Of a DNA stretch of 63,414 bases, positions 52,889 through 61,642 are shown in pieces. The notes beneath the pieces are model-generated. The model searched no databases, was not told where the DNA came from, and worked only from the letters and a program-made list of their open reading frames with translations. This DNA is from Thermomicrobium sp. (GTDB lineage: Bacteria > Chloroflexota > Chloroflexia > Thermomicrobiales > Thermomicrobiaceae), in contig JANZZC010000114.1 of the NCBI GenBank assembly GCA_026419575.1, forward strand, positions 1 through 63,414, given 5' to 3'. Positions within the stretch are counted from its first letter, which is position 1; every line of letters begins with the position of its first letter. The translations under genes were made by a program, and so were the position numbers.

Positions 52889-53665
52889 TCAGACCGGCTT
52901 GGCGAAGCGGGCGAGCAGGACACCGAGTTCGTACAGCGCGTACATCGGCGCAGCGACGAGGAACATGTTGAAGGGGTCGGGCGTCGGCGTGATGATGGCG
53001 GCAGCGACGGCGATGATGAGGATGGCGAATTTCCGGAGCGACGCGAGGCGCTTGGCGGAGACGATCCCGAGTTTCGCCAGAATGAAGATGACGACCGGGA
53101 GCTCGAAGACGACGCCGACCCACAGCAGGAGCGTCATGTAGAAGGAGATGACTTCCTCGGCGCGGAACTGGGCTTCGAACACGCTCGCGCCGAAGTGCGA
53201 GAGGAAGGAGAGCGCGCGCGGCACGATGACGAAGAACGCAAAGAGCACGCCGGAGACGAACATGAAGGAGACGAAGGGGAGCGCGCGGAACAGATAGCGG
53301 CGCTCCTTGCGGGTCAGGCCAGGGGCGAGGAAGCGGATCAGCTCGTAAACGATGACCGGCATGGCGAAACCGACACCGAGGTAGAGCGCGACCTTCGTGT
53401 AGGTGATGAACGACTCGGTCGGTGTGATCGAGTAGAGCCGTTCGATCCCCGACATGCGGATGATGAGCCGCATGGTCGGAAAGGCGAGGGCGAGGCCGAT
53501 GACGAACCCGACGGCGACTGCGAGGAGCGAGACGATCAAGCGCTGCCGGAGCTCCTCGAGGTGCTCCTGGAGGGTCATTTCCTTGTAGAACTCCTCCGGT
53601 TCGGGCTCCGGCTCGTTCGGTTGCGGAGCGGATTGCCCGCGGACTCGATCGAGAAGGCTGACCAT
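52889..53665 (-). CDS. tatC: Sec-independent protein translocase TatC
   Basis: The 258-residue integral membrane protein of the twin-arginine pathway has six helices. EMTLQEHLEELRQRLIVSLLAVAVGFVIG is the conserved cytoplasmic start with the EHLEELR motif. PTESFITYTKVALYLGVGFAMPVIVYELIRFLAPGLTRKERRYL carries the family's other signature, and DPFNMFLVAAPMYALYELG is the usual end. An extra 25-residue N-terminal acidic/proline tail is present. ATG 53665 follows GAGGGAAAC. No tatA gene is nearby. It is the last gene of the minus cluster, separated from acpP by a terminator. Confidence 0.95.
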   Translation of the reverse strand: MVSLLDRVRGQSAPQPNEPEPEPEEFYKEMTLQEHLEELRQRLIVSLLAVAVGFVIGLALAFPTMRLIIRMSGIERLYSITPTESFITYTKVALYLGVGFAMPVIVYELIRFLAPGLTRKERRYLFRALPFVSFMFVSGVLFAFFVIVPRALSFLSHFGASVFEAQFRAEEVISFYMTLLLWVGVVFELPVVIFILAKLGIVSAKRLASLRKFAILIIAVAAAIITPTPDPFNMFLVAAPMYALYELGVLLARFAKPV

Positions 53666-53711
53666 GTTTCCCTCGCTGCTCGCTGATGCGCTCCTTGTCG
53701 CCGACAAGCGT

Positions 53712-53747
53712 AACAAACGGGCGCGGAGACGACGAGTCTCGCGCCCG
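53712..53747 (-). terminator. Rho-independent terminator after acpP
   Basis: A stem of about 11 bp (GGGCGCGGAGAC with one bulged G, and GTCTCGCGCCC) around a five-base loop spans 53718-53747. On the minus strand it is followed by TTTGTTACG. It lies downstream of the acpP stop (53776) and before tatC. Confidence 0.65.
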
Positions 53748-53775
53748 CTCGCCGTGCCTCCTCGGCCTCAGGAGG

Positions 53776-54021
53776 TCACTTCTTGTTGAGGTGCTCTTCG
53801 ATGAAGTTGATGGCGTCGCGCACGGTGACGATGTTGGCCGCTTCCTCGTCCGAGATCTCGATGCCGAACTCCTCCTCGAGCTGCATGATCAGCTCGACGA
53901 GATCGAGCGAATCGGCGTTGAGATCCTTGACGAACTCGGCGTCCAGCGTCACCTCGCTCGGATCCACTCCCAGCTGCTCGGCGACGACAGCCTGTACCCG
54001 CTCGAGAATCGAGGAAGACAC
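53776..54021 (-). CDS. acpP: Acyl carrier protein
   Basis: The 81-residue acidic four-helix protein carries growing fatty acyl chains on 4'-phosphopantetheine. The attachment serine is in [26 protein letters not shown] 54021 was chosen because GGGGAGGTGG lies five bases upstream; the longer frame to 54069 starts with unfamiliar residues. It lies downstream of nusB in the same direction, apart from the other fab genes but in the same cluster, and is followed by a terminator. Confidence 0.96.
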   Translation of the reverse strand: MSSSILERVQAVVAEQLGVDPSEVTLDAEFVKDLNADSLDLVELIMQLEEEFGIEISDEEAANIVTVRDAINFIEEHLNKK

Positions 54022-54186
54022 GCGAACCACCTCCCCAGCGTCCGAACTGCACCCCGAGGGCACCGCCAACTTTCTCCGGTAGTATGACTGAGACCGTCGC
54101 CTTCTGCAAGCAGGGTTCCCTGGACGTCCGCGCGCACCAGGTCGCTCGTGCCGGAAGCGACCGGCGCAGCGGGTATCGTGGCCTCC

Positions 54187-54612
54187 TCAGCTGCCCGAGG
54201 AGGCCAGGTTGGCTGCGATCGTTCCGAGGACGCCGTTGACGAACCGGCCGGAGCTCTCTCCGCCGTACTGCTTGGCGATCTCGACCGCCTCGTTGATCGC
54301 TGCCTTGAGGGGGACGTCCGGCTCGTGCAGGAGTTCGTAGATCGCGATGCGGAGGATGTTGCGGTCGACCAGCGGGAGTTGCTCGACCGGAAAAGCCGGC
54401 GCTGCCTCGCCGATCAACCGGTCGATCCGCGCGCGATCGGCCCACACGCCGGTCACGAGGCGTTCCGCATAGCGACGGACCGGTTGCGGGATCTGGGCAG
54501 CGGAGCGGTACCGCTCCAGCACCTCCTCGACGGGGTGTCCGGCGACGTCGACTTCGTAGAGGATCTGGAGCGCCAGGATCCGTGCCTGGCGACGCGTTCG
54601 ACTGAGCGTCAT
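54187..54612 (-). CDS. nusB: Transcription antitermination factor NusB
   Basis: The 141-residue all-helical RNA-binding protein works with NusE in rRNA antitermination. It starts RTRRQARILALQILYEVDVAGHPVEEVL and has the family end LPLVDRNILRIAIYELLHEPDVPLKAAINEAVEIAKQYGGESSGRFVNGVLGTIA. ATG 54612 is preceded by GGAACGGACG. It sits between accC and acpP with gaps of 161 and 165 bases, each holding nothing else I recognise. Confidence 0.95.
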   Translation of the reverse strand: MTLSRTRRQARILALQILYEVDVAGHPVEEVLERYRSAAQIPQPVRRYAERLVTGVWADRARIDRLIGEAAPAFPVEQLPLVDRNILRIAIYELLHEPDVPLKAAINEAVEIAKQYGGESSGRFVNGVLGTIAANLASSGS

Positions 54613-54773
54613 CGTCCGTTCCCCCCGGCCCCCGTGCCCCTCGCCGGTCGCTCGGTCGCTCGGTGCATTGGTGAGCGAGGCGATCGGAGACATCCGCGCA
54701 TCCTCCCGGCACGAGGAGCCGTCTACGACGAGCGAGCTCCTTCGGAGACTCGCACCTCGATTGTACCCCCTGG

Positions 54774-56126
54774 TCACGAACGGGTACCGGACAGGTATTC
54801 GGCCAAGAAGGTCGTGCTGTGCCGCGCGGCGCGGAAGTCGGGGTGTTGGAGGAGTTCGCGGAGCAGCGGGATGGGAGTCGGGACGCCGCGGACGATCGTC
54901 TCGCGGAGCGCGCGATCGAGCCGCTCGATCGCTTGCGCCCGGTCGATTCCCCAGGCGATCACCTTGCCGAGCAAGGAATCGTAGTGCGGCGGCACGACGT
55001 AGCCGCTGAACGCGTGCGAGTCGACGCGGATGCCAGGGCCGCCCGGCCAGATCAGTTCCTCGATCTTCCCGGCCCGCGGTGCGAAGTCCCGTTCGGGATC
55101 TTCCGCCGTGATGCGGACTTCGATGGCATGGCCGCGTGGCACGAGGTCCTGCTCGCGCAGACGGAGCGGTTCGCCAGCGGCGATCGCCAGTTGCCATTGC
55201 ACGAGATCGAGCCCGGTCACGACCTCGGTGACGGGATGCTCGACCTGGATGCGGGCGTTCGCCTCGGTGAAGTAGAAATTGCCGTCTCGGTCGAGCAGGA
55301 ACTCGAAGGTTCCGGCCCCGACGTAGCCGACGGCGCGGGCACCGCGGACCGCCGCCTCGTGCAACGCACGGCGCACCGTGGCCGGGAGTTCCGGCGCGGG
55401 TGCCTCTTCGATCAGCTTCTGGTAGCGTCGCTGGATCGAGCAGTCGCGCTCGCCGATCGCGTAGACGTTCCCGTGCTGGTCGGCGAGGACCTGCACCTCG
55501 ATGTGACGTGGTCGTTCGAGGTACCGCTCGAGATAGACCGAGGGGTCGCCGAAGGCGGCGAGCGCTTCCTGCTGCGCGACCTGCAGGGCGGTAGCGAGTT
55601 CCCGCTCCTCGCGGACGATGCGCATGCCGCGACCGCCGCCGCCGGCCGCCGCCTTGACGAGGATCGGGTAGCCGAGCCGCCGGGCGATGCGACGTGCCTC
55701 GGCCACGTCCTGCACCGGCTCCTCGCTCCCCGGCACGATGGAGAGTCCAGCTCGTCGCATGAGTTTGCGGGCTTCCGCTTTGTCCCCGAGCGCGCGGAGG
55801 GTCTCGGGCTTCGGACCGATGAAGGTGATCCCGCACTCTTCGCAGATTTCCGCGAGGAGCGCGTTTTCGGCGAGGAAACCGTAGCCGGGATGCAGCGCGT
55901 CGCAGCCGGTCACCACCGCCGCGCTGATGATGGCCGGGATATGGTTGTAGCTCCGGTCGGCTGGTGCAGGCCCGATGCAGATCGCCTGGTCGGCGAGACG
56001 TACCGGCAGTGAGTCCCGGTCGGCTTCCGAGTAGGCCACGACGGCCGGGATACCGAGTTCACGGCAAGCGCGCAGGACACGCAGCGCGATTTCACCGCGG
56101 TTGGCGATGAGGACCTTGCGGATCAT
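54774..56126 (-). CDS. accC: Biotin carboxylase subunit of acetyl-CoA carboxylase
   Basis: The 450-residue ATP-grasp enzyme carboxylates biotin on the carrier protein to start fatty-acid synthesis. The N-domain begins KVLIANRGEIALRVLRACRELGI. ATP-binding KAAAGGGGRGMRIV and the catalytic region TEANARIQVEHPVTEVV are present; metal and catalytic residues of the E-x-N-x-R-x-Q-V-E-H-P motif are kept, with Ala where most AccC have Met and Thr (EMNTRIQVEHP). It lies six bases after fabG. The carrier subunit accB is not adjacent, which is unusual. Confidence 0.94.
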   Translation of the reverse strand: MIRKVLIANRGEIALRVLRACRELGIPAVVAYSEADRDSLPVRLADQAICIGPAPADRSYNHIPAIISAAVVTGCDALHPGYGFLAENALLAEICEECGITFIGPKPETLRALGDKAEARKLMRRAGLSIVPGSEEPVQDVAEARRIARRLGYPILVKAAAGGGGRGMRIVREERELATALQVAQQEALAAFGDPSVYLERYLERPRHIEVQVLADQHGNVYAIGERDCSIQRRYQKLIEEAPAPELPATVRRALHEAAVRGARAVGYVGAGTFEFLLDRDGNFYFTEANARIQVEHPVTEVVTGLDLVQWQLAIAAGEPLRLREQDLVPRGHAIEVRITAEDPERDFAPRAGKIEELIWPGGPGIRVDSHAFSGYVVPPHYDSLLGKVIAWGIDRAQAIERLDRALRETIVRGVPTPIPLLRELLQHPDFRAARHSTTFLAEYLSGTRS

Positions 56127-56132
56127 CGGCGC

Positions 56133-56888
56133 TCACGATGCCATGAAGAGGCCACCGTCGACGGCCAGCACGACACCGGTGATGTACCGGGCGCCGGGAG
56201 AGACGAGGAAGGCGATCGCCTCGGCGACGTCCTCCGGCGTGCCGTAGTAGCCGACCGGGATCTGCTCGAGGATCCGCCGCTGGAGCTCGGCCGGCAGAAC
56301 CTCGGTCAAGCGTGTCTGGATGAAACCGGGGGCGACTACGTTCGCCGTGATGCCCCGACTGGCGACCTCCCGGGCGAGCGCCTTGGTGAACCCGATGATG
56401 CCGGCCTTGGCTGCCGCGTAGTTGGCCTGCCCGACGTTCCCGACGAGGCCGACGACGGAAGAGACGTTGACGATCCGTCCATAGCGTTGGCGGATCATCG
56501 GTCGGAGCGCGGCCCGACAGCAGTAGAACACGCTGGTGAGATTCGTTTCCAGGACGGCACGCCAGTCTTCGTCGCGCATGCGGAGGAGGAGCGTATCGCG
56601 AGTGATGCCGGCGTTGTTGACGAGCGCGTCCAGCCGCCCGAACCGATCGACGGCCGCTTCGACCATCGCGCCGACCTGCTCCGGGTCGGTCACGTCCGCC
56701 TGGAACGCCATCGCCGTTCCGCCCTGCGCGAGAATCTCGCGGACGAGTTCCTGCGCGCGTTCCTCGTCGCCGCGGTAGTTCACGACGACCTTGAAACCGT
56801 CGCGCGCCAGCCGCAGTGCCGTCGCGCGGCCGATGCCGCGGACCGCGCCGGTCACGATGGCTGCACCCCGTTCGCTCGTCGCCTCCAT
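56133..56888 (-). CDS. fabG: 3-oxoacyl-[acyl-carrier-protein] reductase
   Basis: The 251-residue short-chain dehydrogenase reduces 3-oxoacyl-ACP with NADPH. The cofactor loop is VTGAVRGIGRATAL, then NNAGITRDTLLLRM, NVSSVVGLVGNVGQANYAAAKAGIIGFTKALARE (Ser, Tyr, Lys triad) and TGVVLAVDGGLFM. ATG 56888 has GGGAGG six bases before it. It follows fabD by ten bases in the fab cluster, which supports FabG over a general SDR. Confidence 0.94.
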   Translation of the reverse strand: MEATSERGAAIVTGAVRGIGRATALRLARDGFKVVVNYRGDEERAQELVREILAQGGTAMAFQADVTDPEQVGAMVEAAVDRFGRLDALVNNAGITRDTLLLRMRDEDWRAVLETNLTSVFYCCRAALRPMIRQRYGRIVNVSSVVGLVGNVGQANYAAAKAGIIGFTKALAREVASRGITANVVAPGFIQTRLTEVLPAELQRRILEQIPVGYYGTPEDVAEAIAFLVSPGARYITGVVLAVDGGLFMAS

Positions 56889-56898
56889 GGATCCTCCC

Positions 56899-57819
56899 TC
56901 ATCCTCTCGGTTCGGACGCTGGCGCCGGTTGCTCGTGCAGGAGCTGCTCGGCCGTCCGGACGATCGCGTCCGGCGCGATCCGCCGGACGAGTCCACTCAG
57001 CACCTGACCCGGGCCGATCTCCCAGAAGCTGGTCACGCCGAGTTCGATCGCTCGGTGCACGACGTCGACCCAGCGGACCGGTGCCGCGATCTGCGCGACC
57101 AGCTCGCGGCGCAGGTCCTCCGGATCGCTGAGGAGGCGCGCATCGGAACAGGCGATGAGCGGTGCCCGTGGGGGACGGATCGGCACTTTCGCCAGGTCAC
57201 GGGCGAGTTCCTCGGCGACCGGCCGCATGAGCGAGGAATGGAAAGCGGCGTTGACGGGGAGCCGGACGACTCGCCGGGCTCCGTGGGCGCGGGCGAGCGC
57301 CGCGGCCCGTTCGAGGGCCTCCTCGCGGCCGCTCAGCGTACTCTGGTTCGGCGCGTTCTCGTTGGCCAATTCCGCACCCGTTTCGGCAGCGATCGCCGCG
57401 AGGGTCTCGCGATCGAGCCCGATCACTGCCAGCATGCCACCGAGCCCGTAACGCTCCATGAGTTCGCCGCGGCGACGCACCAGACGGATGCCGTCGGCGA
57501 GCGCGAGGCTGCCGACCGCGACGAGCGCCGTGTACTCGCCGAGCGAATGGCCGGCGACGACGGCCGGAGCAGGGAGGATGCCGCGGGCTTCCAGCACGCG
57601 GAGGTAGGCGATGCTGGTGGCGAGCAGCGCCGGTTGCTGGTTGCGCGTCGCGGCGAGCTCGTCATCCGGCCCCTCGAAGACAATGCGCGAGAGCGCGAAG
57701 CCGAGGACCGCATCGGCTTCTTCGAAGACGGCACGGGCGAGCGGCTCGCGTTCGGCGAGCTCCTTCCCCATACCGACCGCTTGGGATCCCTGTCCGGGAA
57801 AGATCCATGCGTGCTGCAC
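56899..57819 (-). CDS. fabD: Malonyl-CoA:ACP transacylase
   Basis: The 306-residue enzyme moves malonate from CoA to ACP. The start FPGQGSQAVGMGKEL, nucleophile GHSLGEYTAL, and NAAFHSSLMRPV (catalytic His) are all present. It uses GTG 57819 after GGAGG. It lies four bases downstream of fabH and ten upstream of fabG. Confidence 0.95.
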   Translation of the reverse strand: MQHAWIFPGQGSQAVGMGKELAEREPLARAVFEEADAVLGFALSRIVFEGPDDELAATRNQQPALLATSIAYLRVLEARGILPAPAVVAGHSLGEYTALVAVGSLALADGIRLVRRRGELMERYGLGGMLAVIGLDRETLAAIAAETGAELANENAPNQSTLSGREEALERAAALARAHGARRVVRLPVNAAFHSSLMRPVAEELARDLAKVPIRPPRAPLIACSDARLLSDPEDLRRELVAQIAAPVRWVDVVHRAIELGVTSFWEIGPGQVLSGLVRRIAPDAIVRTAEQLLHEQPAPASEPRG

Positions 57820-57822
57820 GCT

Positions 57823-58830
57823 TCAGCCTCCGCGACGGACACCCGACGCTCCCCAACGCACGACGCTCGCGGCCCAGGCGAGGCCGGCGCCGAAGGCGAC
57901 GAGCACGATGTTCATGCCGGGACGAAGCACGCCCTGTTCGGCGGCCTCGGCGATACCGAGCGGGATCGACGCTGCCGAGGTGTTCCCGTACCGATCGAGA
58001 TTGACCCAGACCTTCTCCCACGGCAGCCCGAGCCGCTTAACCGCCGCATCGATGATGCGCAGGTTCGCCTGGTGCGGGATCAGGAGGTCGATCTGGTCGA
58101 GCGTCAAGCCGGCACGCTCGATCGCCTCGAGCGCGGCTTCACCGATGATCCGCACCGAGAACCGGAACACCTCGCGACCGTCCATGCGCATGAAGGGTCG
58201 CTTGGGCGGAAGCGTGCCGTTCGCCAGCAGGAGCTCGGGAAAACCCTCCAGGTAGAGCGACATCGCGCCGCTGCCGTCCGAGCCGTGGACGGTGGAAAGG
58301 ACCCCCTCGTCGCCCTCGCTCGCCTCGAGCACGACCGCGCCAGCGCCGTCGCCGAACAGCACGCAGGTACTGCGGTCGGTGAAGTCGAGCCAGCGCGTCA
58401 GCGCGTCGACGCCGACGACGAGGACGGCCCGCGCCATGCCCGCCATGATGTACTGCGCTCCGACGCTGAGGGCGTAGACGAAGCCGGAGCAGGCGGCGAC
58501 GAGATCGAACGCACCGGCGCGCCGAGCGCCGATCGCCGCCTGGAGGAGCGAGGCGGTCGCCGGCATGAGATAGTCCGGTGTCGTCGTGGCGACGATCACC
58601 ATGTCGAGCGCGTCGGGATCCAGCGCGGCGGTCGCGAGCGCGCGCCGCGAGGCCTCGGTCGCCATACGGAGCGTCGTCTCGTCGGGGCCAGCGATCCGCC
58701 GCTCGCGGATGCCGGTTCGCGTGACGATCCACTCGTCGGAGGTCGCGACCATCCGCTCGAGATCGGCGTTCGTCAGGACGCGAGTCGGGACGTACGCCCC
58801 CCAGCCCGTGATCGCGGCACGCTGCGCCAT
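57823..58830 (-). CDS. fabH: 3-oxoacyl-[acyl-carrier-protein] synthase III
   Basis: The 335-residue thiolase-fold enzyme condenses acetyl-CoA (or branched acyl-CoA) with malonyl-ACP to start fatty acids. The Cys-His-Asn triad is in AACSGFVYAL, IPHQANLRIID and YGNTSAAS. TRTGIRERRIAGPDE is the usual N-terminal signature. The branched-chain aminotransferases in this window could supply branched primers, but that is an inference. ATG 58830 is used; rpmF lies 28 bases upstream. Confidence 0.95.
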   Translation of the reverse strand: MAQRAAITGWGAYVPTRVLTNADLERMVATSDEWIVTRTGIRERRIAGPDETTLRMATEASRRALATAALDPDALDMVIVATTTPDYLMPATASLLQAAIGARRAGAFDLVAACSGFVYALSVGAQYIMAGMARAVLVVGVDALTRWLDFTDRSTCVLFGDGAGAVVLEASEGDEGVLSTVHGSDGSGAMSLYLEGFPELLLANGTLPPKRPFMRMDGREVFRFSVRIIGEAALEAIERAGLTLDQIDLLIPHQANLRIIDAAVKRLGLPWEKVWVNLDRYGNTSAASIPLGIAEAAEQGVLRPGMNIVLVAFGAGLAWAASVVRWGASGVRRGG

Positions 58831-58858
58831 CGCGACGCCCCTCGCCCGTCGGCTACCG

Positions 58859-59068
58859 TCATGCCTCCGGCCGGCGCTGTCGCTTCTGCCGGTTCACGTC
58901 GATGACCAGGCGACCGCGGTAGTGCCCGCAGTGCGGGCAGACGTAATGAGTCCGGTGCTTCTGTCCGCAGGTCGGACAGGTCGTCAACGGCGGAACGTCG
59001 ATGTACTGATGCGCGGCGCGGAACCCTTGCCGGCGCTTGCTCACTTTGTGCTTCGGAACTGCGCCCAT
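58859..59068 (-). CDS. rpmF: 50S ribosomal protein L32
   Basis: The 69-residue basic protein starts GAVPKHKVSKRRQGFRAAHQY and keeps four zinc-ligand cysteines, CPTC at 31-34 and CPHC at 44-47. In many bacteria rpmF sits between yceD and plsX-fabH; here plsX is missing and fabH follows directly. It is translated from ATG 59068. Confidence 0.96.
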   Translation of the reverse strand: MGAVPKHKVSKRRQGFRAAHQYIDVPPLTTCPTCGQKHRTHYVCPHCGHYRGRLVIDVNRQKRQRRPEA

Positions 59069-59161
59069 TCTCGTCGATCCTTTCGTCCGTTCGTCAGCAG
59101 CTCGAACGTACCCTCGCCTCGCTCTGGAGGCTGACCATGCTGATGGAAAGTTGTCGCACAG

Positions 59162-59686
59162 TCACGCTCGTTCGTCAAGGAGCGCCTGGAGGGCAGCCAG
59201 GCGGGCGTCGACGACTTCTTCCTCCGGTTTCCACAGCGACTCCGGTCCCGGGCAGCTGGGGCCACAGACCGGATAGGTCGGCAGGGCGAGGATCGCGTAC
59301 TGGCGGAGCAGCTCGTGGAGGTCGAGGTGGTGGTTCTTGTCGATCGTGAAGATCTCCTCGTCCTCCGGTTCCGGCAAGGGAAGGCCGGTCAGGACATCGA
59401 CGGTCGGCCAGTATTCGGCTTCGAACGTCTCGCTGTAGCGGCTGTCGAACTCGGCCAGGCAGCGGACGCAGGTGAGGTGCGCGCTGACGCGGAGTTCGCC
59501 GGTCGCCAGGATGCCGTTCGACGTGCGGAGGAGCCGGACGGAGGCATCCACGTCGCTGCCCTCGAGGTCGCTGTCGAGAGCGAGGCGATCGAGGTGGACC
59601 GTGAAGTAGCGCTCGGTGCCGACGGGGGCCTTGAGGAGCTGGGCGACGTTGATGATCGTATCGTTCTCGAGGTGCCTGACACGCAT
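59162..59686 (-). CDS. yceD: YceD/DUF177 family protein (23S rRNA accumulation protein-like)
   Basis: The 174-residue protein has the DUF177 layout: an N-terminal beta domain (NVAQLLKAPVGTERYF), the central cysteine pair CVRCLAEFDSRYSETFEAEY, and a C-terminal CGPSCPG with an acidic helical tail. Its bacterial and plant relatives are linked to 23S rRNA or ribosome assembly. The conserved order yceD-rpmF supports the call. ATG 59686 has GGAGGACAA upstream. Confidence 0.9.
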   Translation of the reverse strand: MRVRHLENDTIINVAQLLKAPVGTERYFTVHLDRLALDSDLEGSDVDASVRLLRTSNGILATGELRVSAHLTCVRCLAEFDSRYSETFEAEYWPTVDVLTGLPLPEPEDEEIFTIDKNHHLDLHELLRQYAILALPTYPVCGPSCPGPESLWKPEEEVVDARLAALQALLDERA

Positions 59687-59790
59687 GGGATTGTCCTCCG
59701 GTTGCGCCCTCGGGGACGCGCAACTGTTCAAGTGTAACCGGTGGCGGGGTATCCGGCAATTCGCCCTATCGTCGCGCGGTTCCGGCGCGG

Positions 59791-59796
59791 TAGAAT
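59791..59796 (+). promoter_or_regulatory. Possible -10 (TAGAAT) upstream of the HpaI-type aldolase
   Basis: TAGAAT lies 37 bases before ATG 59834. No convincing -35 is seen at 16-18 bases upstream. Confidence 0.3.
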
Positions 59797-59833
59797 GCCC
59801 ACGCGGGCTGGCTGCGGTCTGGGGAGCAGAAGG

Positions 59834-60601
59834 ATGCGCGAGAATCGGGTCAAGCGGCGGCTCCAGGCGGGCGAAGCGGTCATCGGGTGCTTCATCCCGT
59901 ACCCATCTCCCGAGTTGGCGGAGATCTGCGGCCATCTCGGTTTCGACTTCGTCCTGGTCGACGCCGAGCATGGCCGCATCACCGAGGAATCAGCGTACCA
60001 CATGGTTCTGGCGGCCGAGGTGGCCGGGACCGTGCCGTTGGTGCGGGTACCCTTCGGTCACCGGCAGGTGATCCTGCGCTACCTCGATCTCGGGGCAGCC
60101 GGCGTGATGGTGCCGCAGGTCAACACGCCGGAGGAGGCGCGTGACGTCGCGGAGGCGTGCCGGTATCACCCGAGCGGACGGCGAGGCGTCGCCGGCGTAC
60201 GGGCGGCGGCCTTCGGGCTCGCCCAACCGCTCTCCGAGTACGTGCGCCAGGCGAACCAGGAAACCCTGGTGATCGTCCAGATCGAGAACATCGGTGCTGT
60301 CGAGCGACTCGAGGAGTATCTGGCGATACCGGGCATCGACGTGCTGTTCGTCGGACCGAACGACCTCGCGCAGTCGATGGGGTATCCGGGGCAGCCGTTG
60401 CATCCCGAGGTCCAGCGCGTCATCGACGAGATCGTGCGGCGAGTCGATGGTCGGGTGCCGCTCGGCACGACCGCAGCGACTCCCGAACTCGTCCGGCAGC
60501 AGCTGGGACGGGGATTCCGGATGCTCGCGGCCAACACCACCGCGCTCTTGGCTGCCGGCGCGCGGGCGCTTCTCGCGGCCGCTGGCAGCGCGGTACAGTA
60601 A
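59834..60601 (+). CDS. HpcH/HpaI-family class II aldolase
   Basis: This 255-residue TIM-barrel metal-dependent aldolase has VDAEHGRI (catalytic His), VRVPFGHRQVILRYLDLGAAGVMVPQVNTPEEA, GVAGVR, VQIEN (metal-binding Glu) and GPNDLAQSMGYPG (metal-binding Asp). The family includes 4-hydroxy-2-oxovalerate/2-keto-3-deoxy sugar aldolases and many uncharacterised members; the substrate cannot be named. ATG 59834 was chosen over an upstream in-frame ATG because GGGGAG lies seven bases before it. A branched-chain aminotransferase follows by 32 bases. Confidence 0.9.
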   Translation: MRENRVKRRLQAGEAVIGCFIPYPSPELAEICGHLGFDFVLVDAEHGRITEESAYHMVLAAEVAGTVPLVRVPFGHRQVILRYLDLGAAGVMVPQVNTPEEARDVAEACRYHPSGRRGVAGVRAAAFGLAQPLSEYVRQANQETLVIVQIENIGAVERLEEYLAIPGIDVLFVGPNDLAQSMGYPGQPLHPEVQRVIDEIVRRVDGRVPLGTTAATPELVRQQLGRGFRMLAANTTALLAAGARALLAAAGSAVQ

Positions 60602-60633
60602 GCCCGGTGAGCGACCGTAAGGAGGGCGGAGCG

Positions 60634-61584
60634 ATGGCAGGTACCGAACTGTTTCCGATCGCGTTTTTCGAAGGCCGTTTCGTGCCGATCGGAGAGGCGA
60701 AAGTCAGCATCGCGACGCACGCGCTCCAGTACGGGACCGGTGTCTTCGCCGGTATCCGCGGCTACCTCGATCGGGACGGCCAGACGATCAACATCTTCCG
60801 CTTGCCGGACCACATGCGGCGCCTGCTGCAGTCGGCGCGGCTGCTGCGCGCGGAGCTCCCCTACGATGCCGAGCAGCTCGGGGAACTGATCGTCGAGCTC
60901 GTGCGGCAGAACGCTCCGCGCACCGATGTCTACATCCGGCCGTTCGTCTACAAGGCCGACCTGGAGATCGGTCCCAAGCTCAAGGGAGTGCGGGACGAGC
61001 TCGCCATCTACATGCTGCCGATGCAGGAATACCTGCCGATCACGCACCCGATCCGGCTGATGACGAGCTCCTGGATGCGGACGGTCGACGTCGTCATCCC
61101 CAGCCGCGCGAAGGTCTGCGGCGCGTACGTCAACTCGGCGTTCGCCAAAGACCAGGCGATGGAGTGCGGCTTCGACGACGCGATCATGCTCAACCATCAC
61201 GGCAAGGTGGCCGAGGGGAGCGCGGCGAACCTGTTCATCGTGCGCAACGGGACGCTGATCACGACACCGGTGACCGCGGACATCCTCGAGGGGATCACTC
61301 GCCGGACGATCCTCGAGTTCGCCCACGATCTGGGGATCCCGGTGGAGGTCCGTGAGATCGACCGCAGCGAACTCTACATCTGCGACGAGGCGTTCCTCTG
61401 CGGGACCGGGGTCCAGATCTCGCCGATCGGGAACATCGACGGCCGGACGATCGGCACGGGCCAGATCGGACCGATCACCGCGCGCTTGCAGCAGCTGTAC
61501 CTCTCGGTCGTGCGCGGGGACGAGACGCCGTATCGGCACTACCTGACGCGCGTGCCGGTAGCGCGCGAGGCGGAGGCCCGCTGA
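60634..61584 (+). CDS. ilvE: Branched-chain amino-acid aminotransferase
   Basis: The 316-residue class IV aminotransferase interconverts valine, leucine and isoleucine with their 2-oxo acids. It has GTGVFAGIRGYLDRDGQ, RLPDHMRRLLQSARLL, YIRPFVYKADLEIGPKL, PLP lysine in SRAKVCGAYVNSAFAKDQA, EGSAANLFIVRNGTLITTPVTADILEGITRRTIL, and LYICDEAFLCGTGVQISPIG. It is close to the canonical IlvE, unlike the paralog at 43894. ATG 60634 has AAGGAGGG upstream. Confidence 0.95.
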   Translation: MAGTELFPIAFFEGRFVPIGEAKVSIATHALQYGTGVFAGIRGYLDRDGQTINIFRLPDHMRRLLQSARLLRAELPYDAEQLGELIVELVRQNAPRTDVYIRPFVYKADLEIGPKLKGVRDELAIYMLPMQEYLPITHPIRLMTSSWMRTVDVVIPSRAKVCGAYVNSAFAKDQAMECGFDDAIMLNHHGKVAEGSAANLFIVRNGTLITTPVTADILEGITRRTILEFAHDLGIPVEVREIDRSELYICDEAFLCGTGVQISPIGNIDGRTIGTGQIGPITARLQQLYLSVVRGDETPYRHYLTRVPVAREAEAR

Positions 61585-61642
61585 GCGGCATGGTACCCTT
61601 GGCCGGCTGGTCGGGGGGCCGAGCTCCGGTCTGCGGGAGGTC

